Assembly: GCA_029219125.1 (NCBI GenBank)
Contig: JAQXSU010000234.1
Location: forward strand, 1-14,415
Length of the DNA: 14,415 bases
Direction: 5' to 3'
From: Bacillota bacterium
GTDB taxonomy: Bacteria; Bacillota; Clostridia; Peptostreptococcales; Anaerovoracaceae
Positions 1 through 6,667 of this stretch are shown piece by piece. The notes under the pieces were generated by a model, which did no database searches, was not told the origin of the DNA, and saw only the letters and a list, made by a program, of their open reading frames with translations. The position numbers were made by a program, and so were the translations under genes. Within the stretch, counting starts at the first letter, position 1. Every line of letters begins with the position of its first letter.

Positions 1-731
1 ATCTTCTGCAGCTGGGCTTCTGTATATTTCCCGGAGCAGCACAGCTCGGTCCAGGTTGTCAGCTGAATGCCTCCGGTCCGCTCCGGTGACATAGGGCCCT
101 CATCGTAGGAAGAATCATCGATAATCCTTCCTCCTTCATGGGCGCTGACTGTAATGCCGCCGCCCATATGACAGACAATGATGTGCATATCCTGATATTC
201 TTTCCTCACAGACCGGGCATAGCGGATGGCCTGGGCGCGGGAGTTCAGCACATGGCAGTTGCCGTAGCGAACCAGTCCCTCCAGTCCGGATACCTTGGCT
301 ACATCGGATAATTCGCAGCCTCTGGTCGAATCGTAAATAAACGATGGAATGTTAAGGGGCTCTGCCAGGCTGTACGCCAACGGTGCACCCAGGTTGGAGG
401 CGTGCTGTACATTTTTCGGACTCATCATATCCCTGCAGAAGTTGGGATCGACCCGGTATCCTCCGCTTTTCAGTCCCTGCAGCTGACCGCCCCTGCCAAC
501 CACAGCACGCAAATTTGTCATGTTGTACCCTTTATCGTTTAATACCGATTCGATCACTTCACGACGGTAAGGCTGCTGCGCCTCCAGCGATTCATACTGC
601 AGTAAGTGGTTGGGATTGTGGTTGATGGTCTCCATGAAAAGTTCCGTCAGTTCTCCGCCTTCCTGACAGCGGAAAACGCCCACCTTCGTGCTGGTTGAGC
701 CGGGATTGACGGCTAAAATATCTGTTTTCAT
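1..731 (-). CDS. buk: Butyrate kinase family protein (partial, 3' end outside window)
   Basis: Acetokinase-superfamily kinase, most like butyrate or branched-chain fatty acid kinase, which interconverts acyl phosphate plus ADP with the acid plus ATP in the cytoplasm. About 243 of the roughly 355 residues usual for the family are present; the C-terminus lies off the left edge. The N-terminus has the phosphate-binding ILAVNPGSTSTKVGVF motif. Further on come CHMGGGITVSAH, the adenine/phosphate region, and EGPMSPERTGG. The start at 731 has a GAGGGGG ribosome site inside the end of nfo, and the nfo stop is only 2 bp away, so the two genes are co-transcribed. Some stretches depart from what I remember of canonical Buk: YDSTRGCELSDVAKVSG where VDPVVVDE-like sequence is usual, and NCHVLNSRA where FHALNQKA is usual. 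A diverged paralogue with another carboxylate substrate is therefore possible. The family call is firm; the substrate is inferred. Confidence 0.85.
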   Translation of the reverse strand, partial: MKTDILAVNPGSTSTKVGVFRCQEGGELTELFMETINHNPNHLLQYESLEAQQPYRREVIESVLNDKGYNMTNLRAVVGRGGQLQGLKSGGYRVDPNFCRDMMSPKNVQHASNLGAPLAYSLAEPLNIPSFIYDSTRGCELSDVAKVSGLEGLVRYGNCHVLNSRAQAIRYARSVRKEYQDMHIIVCHMGGGITVSAHEGGRIIDDSSYDEGPMSPERTGGIQLTTWTELCCSGKYTEAQLQK

Positions 732-733
732 CT

Positions 734-1582
734 TTATTCTGCCCCCTCGTATTTCTTTCTAAGCATATTTATTTCTTCGCAATATCCTGCCAGATCCTCC
801 TGTGGTGTTTCCAGAATGCAAGGCAGACCCTGCAGTGCAGGATGACGGATGACCCGTACGATGGCGTCCGTTCCGATATGGCCTTCTCCGATTTTCGCAT
901 GACGGTCTTTATGGGCACCTCTTGGATTCATGGAATCGTTGATATGGAGCGCCTTCAGATTAGAAAGACCGATGATACGGTCGAATTCTTCCAGCACGCC
1001 GCCCAGGTCGTTCACAATATCATATCCGGCATCGTGGACATGACAGGTGTCCAGGCAGACGCCAACTTTGCTCCGCAGCTCCGGTTTCACCGCCTCCCGG
1101 ATTGCGGCAAGCTCCTCGAATCTGCCGCCTACCTCACTGCCTTTTCCGGCCATGGTCTCCAGCAGAACTGTGGTGGACTGTTCCGGTTTCAATATATCAT
1201 TCAGGAGTCCTGCGATCAAAGCGATTCCGGTTTCTGTTCCCTGACCCACATGACTTCCCGGATGAAAGTTATAGTAATTGCCCGGCAGATATTCCATCCG
1301 GGACAGGTCGTCTGCCATGGCCATGTAAGCGAAATCCCTGGTCTTCTGCTCTTTGGAGCAGGGATTCAGAGTGTATGGTGCGTGAGCCACAAGACGCCCG
1401 AAGCCTGCCTCCCCGGCGATCTTCAGGAGCCGGGAAACATCCTCCGGGTCGATGGATTTTGCGGAGCCTCCCCGGGGATTTCTCGTAAAAAACTGAAACG
1501 TACTGGCATGTATGGAAAGAGCCTGCCGGCCCATATTTTCATAGCCTTTGGAAGACGTCAGATGACAACCGATGTTTAACAT
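734..1582 (-). CDS. nfo: Deoxyribonuclease IV (AP endonuclease, endonuclease IV)
   Basis: Base-excision repair enzyme that cleaves DNA 5' of abasic sites through a trinuclear zinc centre on a TIM barrel. All expected metal ligands can be seen: H68 (AHAPY), H107 (NFHPGS), E142 (LLETM), D178 and H181 (CLDTCHVHDAG), H213 (LHINDS), D226 and H228 (HKDRHAKIGEGHIG) and E258 (LETP). The length of 282 residues is normal. The reading frame stays open six codons further upstream to a GTG at 1600. The ATG at 1582 is chosen because AGGAGG lies 8 bases before it and because MLNIGCHL is the family's usual N-terminus; the GTG would place the ribosome site inside the gene. It is the first gene of an apparent nfo-buk pair and diverges from the DUF2804 gene across a 125-bp gap. 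Confidence 0.96.
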   Translation of the reverse strand: MLNIGCHLTSSKGYENMGRQALSIHASTFQFFTRNPRGGSAKSIDPEDVSRLLKIAGEAGFGRLVAHAPYTLNPCSKEQKTRDFAYMAMADDLSRMEYLPGNYYNFHPGSHVGQGTETGIALIAGLLNDILKPEQSTTVLLETMAGKGSEVGGRFEELAAIREAVKPELRSKVGVCLDTCHVHDAGYDIVNDLGGVLEEFDRIIGLSNLKALHINDSMNPRGAHKDRHAKIGEGHIGTDAIVRVIRHPALQGLPCILETPQEDLAGYCEEINMLRKKYEGAE

Positions 1583-1623
1583 AAACTTAACCTCCTTCAC
1601 AATGATTATTGTACCTCATTCTG

Positions 1624-1652
1624 TTGCCAAATGGGAGAAAATTTGTTATCTT
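1624..1652 (+). promoter_or_regulatory. Candidate promoter for the DUF2804-HD operon
   Basis: TTGCCA (1624-1629), a 17-bp spacer, then TATCTT (1647-1652). The -35 box is close to the sigma-A consensus and the -10 box is only moderate. It sits in the gap between nfo and the DUF2804 gene and points toward the latter. A TAGAAT at 1658-1663 is a better -10 box but has no matching -35. Confidence 0.35.
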
Positions 1653-1677
1653 TAGAGTAGAATCTTTCAGAAACATG

Positions 1678-1692
1678 GCCGCCGGGGGCGGC
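1678..1692 (+). other. GC-rich stem-loop just before the DUF2804 ribosome site
   Basis: A perfect 6-bp inverted repeat, GCCGCC-ggg-GGCGGC, ends 2 bases before the AAGGAGG ribosome site of the gene starting at 1708. In RNA it would form a very stable hairpin next to the Shine-Dalgarno sequence. Whether it affects translation or mRNA stability cannot be told from sequence. Confidence 0.5.
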
Positions 1693-1707
1693 AGAAGGAG
1701 GAGAAAT

Positions 1708-2802
1708 ATGCAGCATGAAATCACCACACGTCATGCCCTTTTGGACGGTCAGGGACATCTGACGGAACCCGGATACACGAAGGGGCTTCTCATGAACTAT
1801 GACCGCAGTGCCATCAAAGCCGGCCCGCTGCGCATTAAAGAGTGGGATTACTATCTGATCACCTGCAGAGATTATGCGGTGGCGCTGACCATTGCGGATA
1901 ATTCCTACATGAGTCTGGACAGCATTTCTCTCCTGGATTTTCGGACCGGCTGGCAGCAGACCACCAGTCCCATGGGTGTTCTGACCCTGGGAAAGCGCAA
2001 TTTACCTGACTCATCGTCTAATGGCGATTTATCTGTTTCGAAGAAAAACTACGGTCTGGAATTCCTTCATCGGGGTGATTATCGGCTCCTGCGCTTTCAC
2101 ATGAATCACTTCTGCGACGGCAAACCGATTTCCGGTGAAATCCGCCTGGAGAATCCCGATCAGGAGTCCATGGTGATCTGTACTCCGTTTGCGGAAAAGA
2201 AAACGGCGTTCTATTATAATCAGAAAATCAACTGCATGCCGGCATCCGGCCAGGTGGAGTTTGACGGCAGCGTTTACGAGTTTCGTCCCGGGGAAGCTTT
2301 CGGCGTTTTGGACTGGGGCAGAGGTGTATGGACCTATAAAAATACCTGGTACTGGGGCAGTGCTTCCGGCCTGGTGGACGGAGTGCCGTTCGGCTTTAAT
2401 ATCGGCTATGGCTTCGGGGATACCTCCGCAGCCAGTGAAAATATGCTTTTTTATGATGGCAAGGCCCATAAGCTGAGTCAGGTGACCTTCCATATCCCGA
2501 CGAAGGCAGATACATTCACCACCCGAGGGGGCTGCTGCGGGCAAAGCGGCGTCACCGTGGAGACCATGGATCAGACAGAGGATTACATGCAGCCGTGGAC
2601 TTTCACCAGCGATGACGGCCGGTTCGAAATGGGCTTCGTTCCGATCATGGATCGGGCGGCCTGCACCGATGTGAAGCTGATCTGCTCCGATCAGCATCAG
2701 GTCTTCGGGCTGTTCACCGGCAAGGCGGTGCTGGATGACGGCCGCGTCATTGAAATAAAGGATTTCCTCGGCTTCGCAGAAAAAGTATTCAATAAGTGGT
2801 AA
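1708..2802 (+). CDS. DUF2804 domain-containing protein
   Basis: A 364-residue protein recognised as the DUF2804 family, whose biochemical role is unknown to me. Recognisable conserved stretches are the N-terminal EITTRHALLDGQGHLTEPGY, then IKEWDYYLI, LTIADNSYM, FGVLDWGRGVWTYKNTWYWG, FGFNIGYGFGDTSAASENM and FVPIMDRAACTDVKLICSDQH. Together these suggest one continuous tryptophan- and glycine-rich beta fold. There is no signal peptide or membrane segment, so it is probably cytoplasmic. The frame is open back to 1609, but the ATG at 1708 is chosen for its AAGGAGG ribosome site and for the family-typical N-terminus; the upstream extension is low-complexity (AAGGGRRRRN). It is followed after 13 bp by the HD-domain gene, so the two are probably co-transcribed. 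Confidence 0.9.
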   Translation: MQHEITTRHALLDGQGHLTEPGYTKGLLMNYDRSAIKAGPLRIKEWDYYLITCRDYAVALTIADNSYMSLDSISLLDFRTGWQQTTSPMGVLTLGKRNLPDSSSNGDLSVSKKNYGLEFLHRGDYRLLRFHMNHFCDGKPISGEIRLENPDQESMVICTPFAEKKTAFYYNQKINCMPASGQVEFDGSVYEFRPGEAFGVLDWGRGVWTYKNTWYWGSASGLVDGVPFGFNIGYGFGDTSAASENMLFYDGKAHKLSQVTFHIPTKADTFTTRGGCCGQSGVTVETMDQTEDYMQPWTFTSDDGRFEMGFVPIMDRAACTDVKLICSDQHQVFGLFTGKAVLDDGRVIEIKDFLGFAEKVFNKW

Positions 2803-2815
2803 AGGAAGTGAAATC

Positions 2816-3472
2816 ATGCAGATCACATTCGAAGATGTCAGAAAAAATCAGGCAATCAACGCATATATTCAGAAGGCGGATGAATCACTGATTGCCCTGG
2901 GTTATACGGAGCACAGCTTTCCCCACGTGCTGAAAGTGGCCAATACCGCCAGTCAGATTCTCACGGAGCTGGGCTATTCCCCGCGGGAAGCGGAGCTTGC
3001 GAAAATCGCCGGCTATCTTCACGATATCGGTAACATTGTCAACCGAATTGAGCATGCCCAGAGCGGTGCCGTCATGGCCTTCCGTATTCTGGATAACATG
3101 GGCGCGGAAGCAGAAGACATTGCAACCATCGTGACCGCCATCGGCAATCACGACGAGTCCACCGCCTTCCCGGTGAATTCCGTGGCAGCAGCCCTGATTC
3201 TGGCAGATAAAACCGACGTGCGGCGAACCCGTGTGCGCCGTCAGCCCGTAGAGCAGTTCGATATCCATGACCGGGTCAATTTTTCCGTGACCCATTCGCA
3301 TGTCATGATTGAAAAAACTGCGATTACCCTGGACATCACCATCGAAACGGAGATCTGTGATGTGTTGGAGTACTTTGAAATCTTCATGGAACGCATGCTG
3401 CTCTGCCGCCGTGCGGCAGAACAGCTGAAGGTTGCGTTTCACCTGATTGTCAACGGACAGAAAATGATGTAA
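2816..3472 (+). CDS. HD-domain phosphohydrolase
   Basis: HD-superfamily metal-dependent phosphohydrolase of 218 residues; the natural substrate, possibly a nucleotide or phosphomonoester, cannot be deduced. The metal-binding signature is visible as H33 and H37 (TEHSFPHVLKV), H69-D70 (YLHDIGN), H80, H112-D113 (GNHDES) and D131 (LADKTD). The final third, from about residue 145, is less typical and may be a small accessory domain. No signal peptide or transmembrane segment is seen. The start at 2816 has AAGGAAG at suitable spacing. It lies 13 bp after the DUF2804 gene in an apparent two-gene operon that ends at the terminator overlapping its stop codon. Confidence 0.88.
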   Translation: MQITFEDVRKNQAINAYIQKADESLIALGYTEHSFPHVLKVANTASQILTELGYSPREAELAKIAGYLHDIGNIVNRIEHAQSGAVMAFRILDNMGAEAEDIATIVTAIGNHDESTAFPVNSVAAALILADKTDVRRTRVRRQPVEQFDIHDRVNFSVTHSHVMIEKTAITLDITIETEICDVLEYFEIFMERMLLCRRAAEQLKVAFHLIVNGQKMM

Positions 3473-3501
3473 AAAACTACGACATTATGCCGTAGTTTTT
3501 T
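3471..3501. terminator. Bidirectional intrinsic terminator between convergent operons
   Basis: An 11-bp inverted repeat, aaaaaactacg / cgtagtttttt, with a 9-base loop. The U-run on the plus strand and the A-run on the other side let it end transcription both ways. It overlaps the HD gene's stop codon, and its loop contains the stop codon (3485-3487) of the minus-strand tenI/thiE-like gene. Confidence 0.88.
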
Positions 3502-4090
3502 CTTGCAGTAAATTCAGATAGCTCGCAGGATCCTCGCACTGCATCAGCCCGCTCATGACGCAGGCACCTGCAGCACCCGCCGCCCTGACGGCGTCGATGT
3601 TTCCCGGGGAAATGCCGCCGATGGCATATACCGGTATGGCAACAGCCCTGCAGACTTCCTCCAGGAACGCAAGCCCCCGTCCGGGCACTCCCTTCTTACA
3701 GTCGGTATCAAATATATGACCGGCGGTGATGTAGGTCGCCCCATGTTTCTCAGCCGTTTCTGCGTCCTCCGGGGAATGACAGGACACGCCGATCACGCGA
3801 AACGACGCCTTATCCCCTTCATCCATGGTCAGAAACTGATCCAGCGGCAGGTGTATGGCTTCTGCGTGAAGCCGCCTGGCCGCTGAAGGAAAACTGTGCA
3901 GAATACATGGCACGCCTGCTCTCGTGCATAGTTTCATCACTTTCACTGCCAGTTCCATATATTCTTCCTCTGACAGATCCTTTTCCCGCAGAATAATGCC
4001 GGCAGGCCTGGCTTCTGCGATCTTTCCCAGCTGCGTCAGGAAATCTTCGCTGCAGAGCCGGCGATTGGTCACACATAATATATCAGACAT
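3485..4090 (-). CDS. tenI: TenI/ThiE superfamily protein, probably thiazole tautomerase
   Basis: A TIM-barrel protein of 201 residues and last gene of the thiazole operon. ThiE joins thiazole phosphate to HMP-PP; TenI isomerises the ThiG product to the aromatic carboxythiazole phosphate. The barrel motifs LREKDLS (34-40), SCHSPEDA (103-110) and AIGGISPGN (156-164) are present. Two features favour TenI. The segment GHIFDTDCKKGVPGRG (124-139) closely matches Bacillus TenI as I recall it. The Asn-Asp pair that ThiE uses near position 65 is replaced by HS (LHSF), and IHLP replaces IHVGQ. H105 corresponds to the TenI active-site His. The ATG at 4090 overlaps the end of thiH by 8 bases, so translation is probably coupled; no clear ribosome site is visible. 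An alternative ATG lies at 4102. Superfamily is near certain; TenI over ThiE is inferred. Confidence 0.8.
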   Translation of the reverse strand: MSDILCVTNRRLCSEDFLTQLGKIAEARPAGIILREKDLSEEEYMELAVKVMKLCTRAGVPCILHSFPSAARRLHAEAIHLPLDQFLTMDEGDKASFRVIGVSCHSPEDAETAEKHGATYITAGHIFDTDCKKGVPGRGLAFLEEVCRAVAIPVYAIGGISPGNIDAVRAAGAAGACVMSGLMQCEDPASYLNLLQEKTTA

Positions 4091-5336
4091 ACAGGTAATC
4101 ATTGAGGACAGGCTGAAGACCTTCTTTCGCAATGTCTTCATACATGGTTTCCAGGCTTCGGCCGTCGTTGATTTCAAACTGCTCGTCGCCTTCCATCCCA
4201 TCCGTCTCCTTTCCCGTATATTTGCTTTCATGATCGCCGATTCCTGTAGATACACCGGCAGAAACCTTTGTTGCGGCGATTTTTACGATGCCGTTGCGGA
4301 ACGCTGCACTTTCTCTGGAAGAGACGGTGATTCCCACGAAAGGCAGGAAGATCCTGTAGGCGCAGAGGATCTGGCAGAGCTGCGTCTCATGCACATCCAG
4401 CGGATTGATCTTCTCGTTATTGATAATCGGCCGGAGTCTCGGACAGGATAAAGACATCTCCGCATGAGGGTACTTACGCTGCAGATAGTACACATGCAGT
4501 GCGCTGGCCAGGGCATCTTTCCTGAAGTCAGACAGACCCAGCAGTGCTGAAAAGGCTACGCCCCGCATTCCGCCCATCAGCGCACGCTCCTGGGCATCAA
4601 ACCGGTACGGCCACACTCGCTTATGGCCCATCAGGTGGAGCTGCTCATACCGCTCTGTGTCATAGGTTTCCTGAAAGACCGTCACATAGTCTGCACCGCA
4701 TTCATGCAGGTACCGGTATTCCTCCGTGTTTACCGGATAGATCTCCAGACCTACCATGCGGAAATATTTCCTTGCCAGCTTGCAGGCCTCGCCGATATAT
4801 TTCACATCACTTTTGGATCTGCTTTCTCCGGTCAGGATCAGAATCTCTTCCATACCGCTGTCTGCGATGACCTTCATTTCGTGCTCAATCTGTTCCATGG
4901 AAAGCTTCATCCGGTTGATGTGATTATAGCAGTTGAACCCACAGTAAACACAGTAATTATCACAGTAATTGGCGATGTACAGCGGCGTAAAAAGATAGAC
5001 CGTATTTCCGAAATGGCGGCTGGTTTCCAGGCGGGCCCGCGGCGCCATCTCCTCCAGAAACGGCTCTGCCGCCGGAGACAGCAAGGCTTTGAAATCCTCA
5101 ATGCTGCATGTCTCATGATTCAGCGCCTCACGGACATCCCTCGCCGTATAAACCGAGTAGTCATAGGATTCCATCTGCTCCATCACCTTGCCGCAAATAT
5201 CCGACTGAATCTGCTCCATATCCGGCAGATACGCCATGTGATTTTTTCGGCAGGAGGGATCGGTTTCCAGGCGATGCTTCTTTTCCAGCGCTTCCGGAGA
5301 CAGAAATTCCGAATCCACGAAAAACTGATTTTCCAT
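4083..5336 (-). CDS. thiH: 2-iminoacetate synthase ThiH (radical SAM tyrosine lyase)
   Basis: A radical SAM enzyme that splits tyrosine to p-cresol and dehydroglycine, the glycine-derived part of the thiamine thiazole in anaerobes. The [4Fe-4S] motif is C125-x3-C129-x2-C132 (CDNYCVYC). The C-terminal region has the family-typical KVSAGVSTGIGDH, then FEINDGRS and a short tail. There is no extra C-terminal cysteine cluster, which argues for ThiH rather than the related hydrogenase maturase HydG. The 417 residues are somewhat longer than the enterobacterial enzyme (about 377). Start 5336 has AGGAGGG seven to nine bases upstream. It follows thiG by 12 bp and overlaps the tenI/thiE-like gene by 8 bp, so it is a tight operon member. 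Confidence 0.96.
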   Translation of the reverse strand: MENQFFVDSEFLSPEALEKKHRLETDPSCRKNHMAYLPDMEQIQSDICGKVMEQMESYDYSVYTARDVREALNHETCSIEDFKALLSPAAEPFLEEMAPRARLETSRHFGNTVYLFTPLYIANYCDNYCVYCGFNCYNHINRMKLSMEQIEHEMKVIADSGMEEILILTGESRSKSDVKYIGEACKLARKYFRMVGLEIYPVNTEEYRYLHECGADYVTVFQETYDTERYEQLHLMGHKRVWPYRFDAQERALMGGMRGVAFSALLGLSDFRKDALASALHVYYLQRKYPHAEMSLSCPRLRPIINNEKINPLDVHETQLCQILCAYRIFLPFVGITVSSRESAAFRNGIVKIAATKVSAGVSTGIGDHESKYTGKETDGMEGDEQFEINDGRSLETMYEDIAKEGLQPVLNDYLYV

Positions 5337-5348
5337 TGAGCCACCCTC

Positions 5349-6119
5349 CTAATCCCGCAGAAATCCTGTCAGCGGATCTGATGCCGAAGCACCTCTGGTC
5401 AGCACACGACCAAGGCCAGCCAGATATGCTTTGCGCCCTGCCTCAATGGCCTGACGGAACGCAGACGCCATCATCGGCAGATCCCCGGCAGTTGCGAGGG
5501 CCGTATTGGCCATGATTGCGGCAGCACCCATTTCCATGGCTTCACAGGCCTGAGACGGCTTGCCGATCCCCGCGTCGACAATGATCGGAAGGTCAATCTC
5601 GTCAATGAGAATCTGGATGAAATCCTTCGTTGCCAGGCCCTTGTTGGAGCCGATCGGAGATGCCAGTGGCATGATCGTCGCCGCTCCTGCACTTGCCAGA
5701 TCTCTGGCCACCTGCAGATCCGGGTACATGTACGGCATGACGATGAAGCCTTCCTTCGCCAGGATTTCCGTTGCCCGGATGGTTTCCTGATTATCCGGGA
5801 GCAGGTATTTGGTATCGCGCATGATTTCCACCTTGACAAAATCCCCACACCCCAGCTCTCTGGCCAGCCGTGCGATGCGAACCGCTTCTTCTGCAGTTCT
5901 CGCACCCGAGGTGTTCGGGAGCAGAGTCACGCCTTCCGGAATGAAGTCCAGAATGTTTTCTTCTTCCTTCGTGTTGGCACGGCGTACCGCCAGTGTAATG
6001 ATTTCCGCTCCGGCATCTTTTACTGCTGCTTCGATCAGGTTCAGGGAGTATTTCCCGGAACCGAGAATAAACCGGGAGTGAAACTCCCGGCCGCCTATGA
6101 TTAACTTATCATCATTCAT
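5349..6119 (-). CDS. thiG: Thiazole synthase ThiG
   Basis: TIM-barrel enzyme that condenses deoxyxylulose 5-phosphate, dehydroglycine and ThiS-thiocarboxylate sulfur into the thiazole phosphate. The Schiff-base lysine is K96 in DFVKVEIM. Other family stretches are NTSGARTAEEAVRIARLARE, IMPLASPIGSNKGL, IIVDAGIGKPSQA and MGAAAIMANTALA. The length of 256 residues is normal. The frame is open back to 6290, but the ATG at 6119 is chosen because it is preceded by AAGGATC and gives the usual N-terminus (LIIGGREFHSRFILGSGKY); an upstream extension would be basic and unconserved. It sits 82 bp after thiS and 12 bp before thiH. A 7-bp inverted repeat lies in its early codons (6072-6090). Confidence 0.96.
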   Translation of the reverse strand: MNDDKLIIGGREFHSRFILGSGKYSLNLIEAAVKDAGAEIITLAVRRANTKEEENILDFIPEGVTLLPNTSGARTAEEAVRIARLARELGCGDFVKVEIMRDTKYLLPDNQETIRATEILAKEGFIVMPYMYPDLQVARDLASAGAATIMPLASPIGSNKGLATKDFIQILIDEIDLPIIVDAGIGKPSQACEAMEMGAAAIMANTALATAGDLPMMASAFRQAIEAGRKAYLAGLGRVLTRGASASDPLTGFLRD

Positions 6120-6138
6120 TGATTGATCCTTCTTTCTG

Positions 6139-6164
6139 TCTGTTTCTCTAATTTCTGTTTCTCT
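6139..6164. repeat. Short tandem direct repeat in the thiS-thiG spacer
   Basis: The 11-mer TCTGTTTCTCT occurs twice, at 6139-6149 and 6154-6164, with a 15-bp period, in the 82-bp gap between thiS and thiG. On the transcribed strand it gives a purine-rich AGAGAAACAGA pair. No function is evident and it may be chance in a low-complexity spacer. Confidence 0.4.
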
Positions 6165-6201
6165 GTGTTTTTTTGCTGTCATTTCCGGCTTTCGCAAAAT
6201 G

Positions 6202-6396
6202 TCAGCCGCCTCCGACGAAACTGACAATCTCAATTTCATCGCCGTCAGACAGGATGGTCTCACTGTATCTGGCTTTTGGAAGAATCGCACCGTTGCGTTC
6301 TACTGCAATCCTTTTTGGGTCATAGCCCGCGCTTTCCAGATATTTTTCCAGAGGCTTTCCCGCCAGATCCAGCTGCTTTCCATTGATCTTAACCAT
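6202..6396 (-). CDS. thiS: Sulfur carrier protein ThiS
   Basis: A ubiquitin-fold sulfur carrier of 64 residues. Its C-terminal glycine is adenylated and converted to a thiocarboxylate that donates sulfur to ThiG. The tail VSFVGGG gives the required terminal Gly-Gly, and VERNGAILPKARY and DGDEIEIV match the family. The ATG at 6396 lies 8 bases after AGGAGG. The frame extends to a GTG at 6405, but that codon touches the ribosome site and is unlikely as a start. It is the first gene of the operon, directly downstream of the TPP riboswitch and its terminator. No thiF, which would activate this protein, is in the operon. Confidence 0.96.
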   Translation of the reverse strand: MVKINGKQLDLAGKPLEKYLESAGYDPKRIAVERNGAILPKARYSETILSDGDEIEIVSFVGGG

Positions 6397-6438
6397 TCTG
6401 CACACCTCCTCTGCTGAAACTTACAGTCAAACTTCACA

Positions 6439-6470
6439 ATAAAAAGGAAACCACCCGTCTGGCAGTTTCC
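6439..6470 (-). terminator. TPP-riboswitch expression-platform terminator
   Basis: On the minus strand, GGAAACTGCC and GGTGGTTTCC form a 10-bp stem (two G-U pairs) around the loop AGACG, followed by TTTTTAT. It lies between the TPP aptamer and thiS. The CCAGAC at 6457-6462 in its 5' arm and loop is the exact complement of GTCTGG at the 3' end of the aptamer (6505-6510), giving an alternative antiterminator pairing. Confidence 0.9.
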
Positions 6471-6497
6471 CGTTTCTTCCGCATTTTCAAATGTCTC

Positions 6498-6606
6498 AGA
6501 AATTCCAGACTTCCCTGCGATGGCATTATCCATATCAGGTTTCATGGGTCGAAGGTCATACCTTCCTCTCAGCCTGTTCCACAAGCTCCCCGCTGTTCAG
6601 TTTCTA
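6498..6606 (-). promoter_or_regulatory. TPP riboswitch aptamer (thi box)
   Basis: Read on the minus strand, the conserved thi-box elements occur in order: GGGGAGC, GGCTGAGAG, a variable GAAGG/CCTTC stem, GACCC, then ACCTGATATGGATAATGCCA and CGCAGGGAA. The P4/P5 arm pairs as CCTG/CAGG and ATGG/CCAT. The P1 helix is irregular, CAG/CTG plus AGAAA/TTTCT. It binds thiamine pyrophosphate and, with the downstream terminator at 6439-6470, should switch off thiS-thiG-thiH-tenI when the vitamin is plentiful. Confidence 0.96.
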
Positions 6607-6612
6607 CATATT

Positions 6613-6641
6613 ATTATATATTCCCCCGGCAGGAAATACAA
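6613..6641 (-). promoter_or_regulatory. Sigma-A promoter of the thi operon
   Basis: On the minus strand TTGTAT (6636-6641), a 17-bp spacer and a perfect TATAAT (6613-6618). The start expected about 7 bases downstream, near 6606, puts the riboswitch P1 helix at the very 5' end of the transcript. Confidence 0.8.
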
Positions 6642-6667
6642 GACTTATTCGCAAGCCATGCTGCACC

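Noticed and set aside
383..625. An 80-codon plus-strand open frame at the left end
   Set aside because: It is antisense to the butyrate-kinase-family gene, which continues off the window and carries recognisable motifs.
842..1579. A 245-codon plus-strand open frame
   Set aside because: It is antisense to nfo, whose full set of zinc ligands is intact.
2029..2826. A 265-codon minus-strand open frame
   Set aside because: It is antisense to the DUF2804 gene, with no ribosome site or motif.
6300..6584. A 94-codon minus-strand open frame across the thi leader, possible leader peptide
   Set aside because: It runs through the TPP aptamer and terminator, whose conserved bases explain the sequence; there is no ribosome site ahead of its start.
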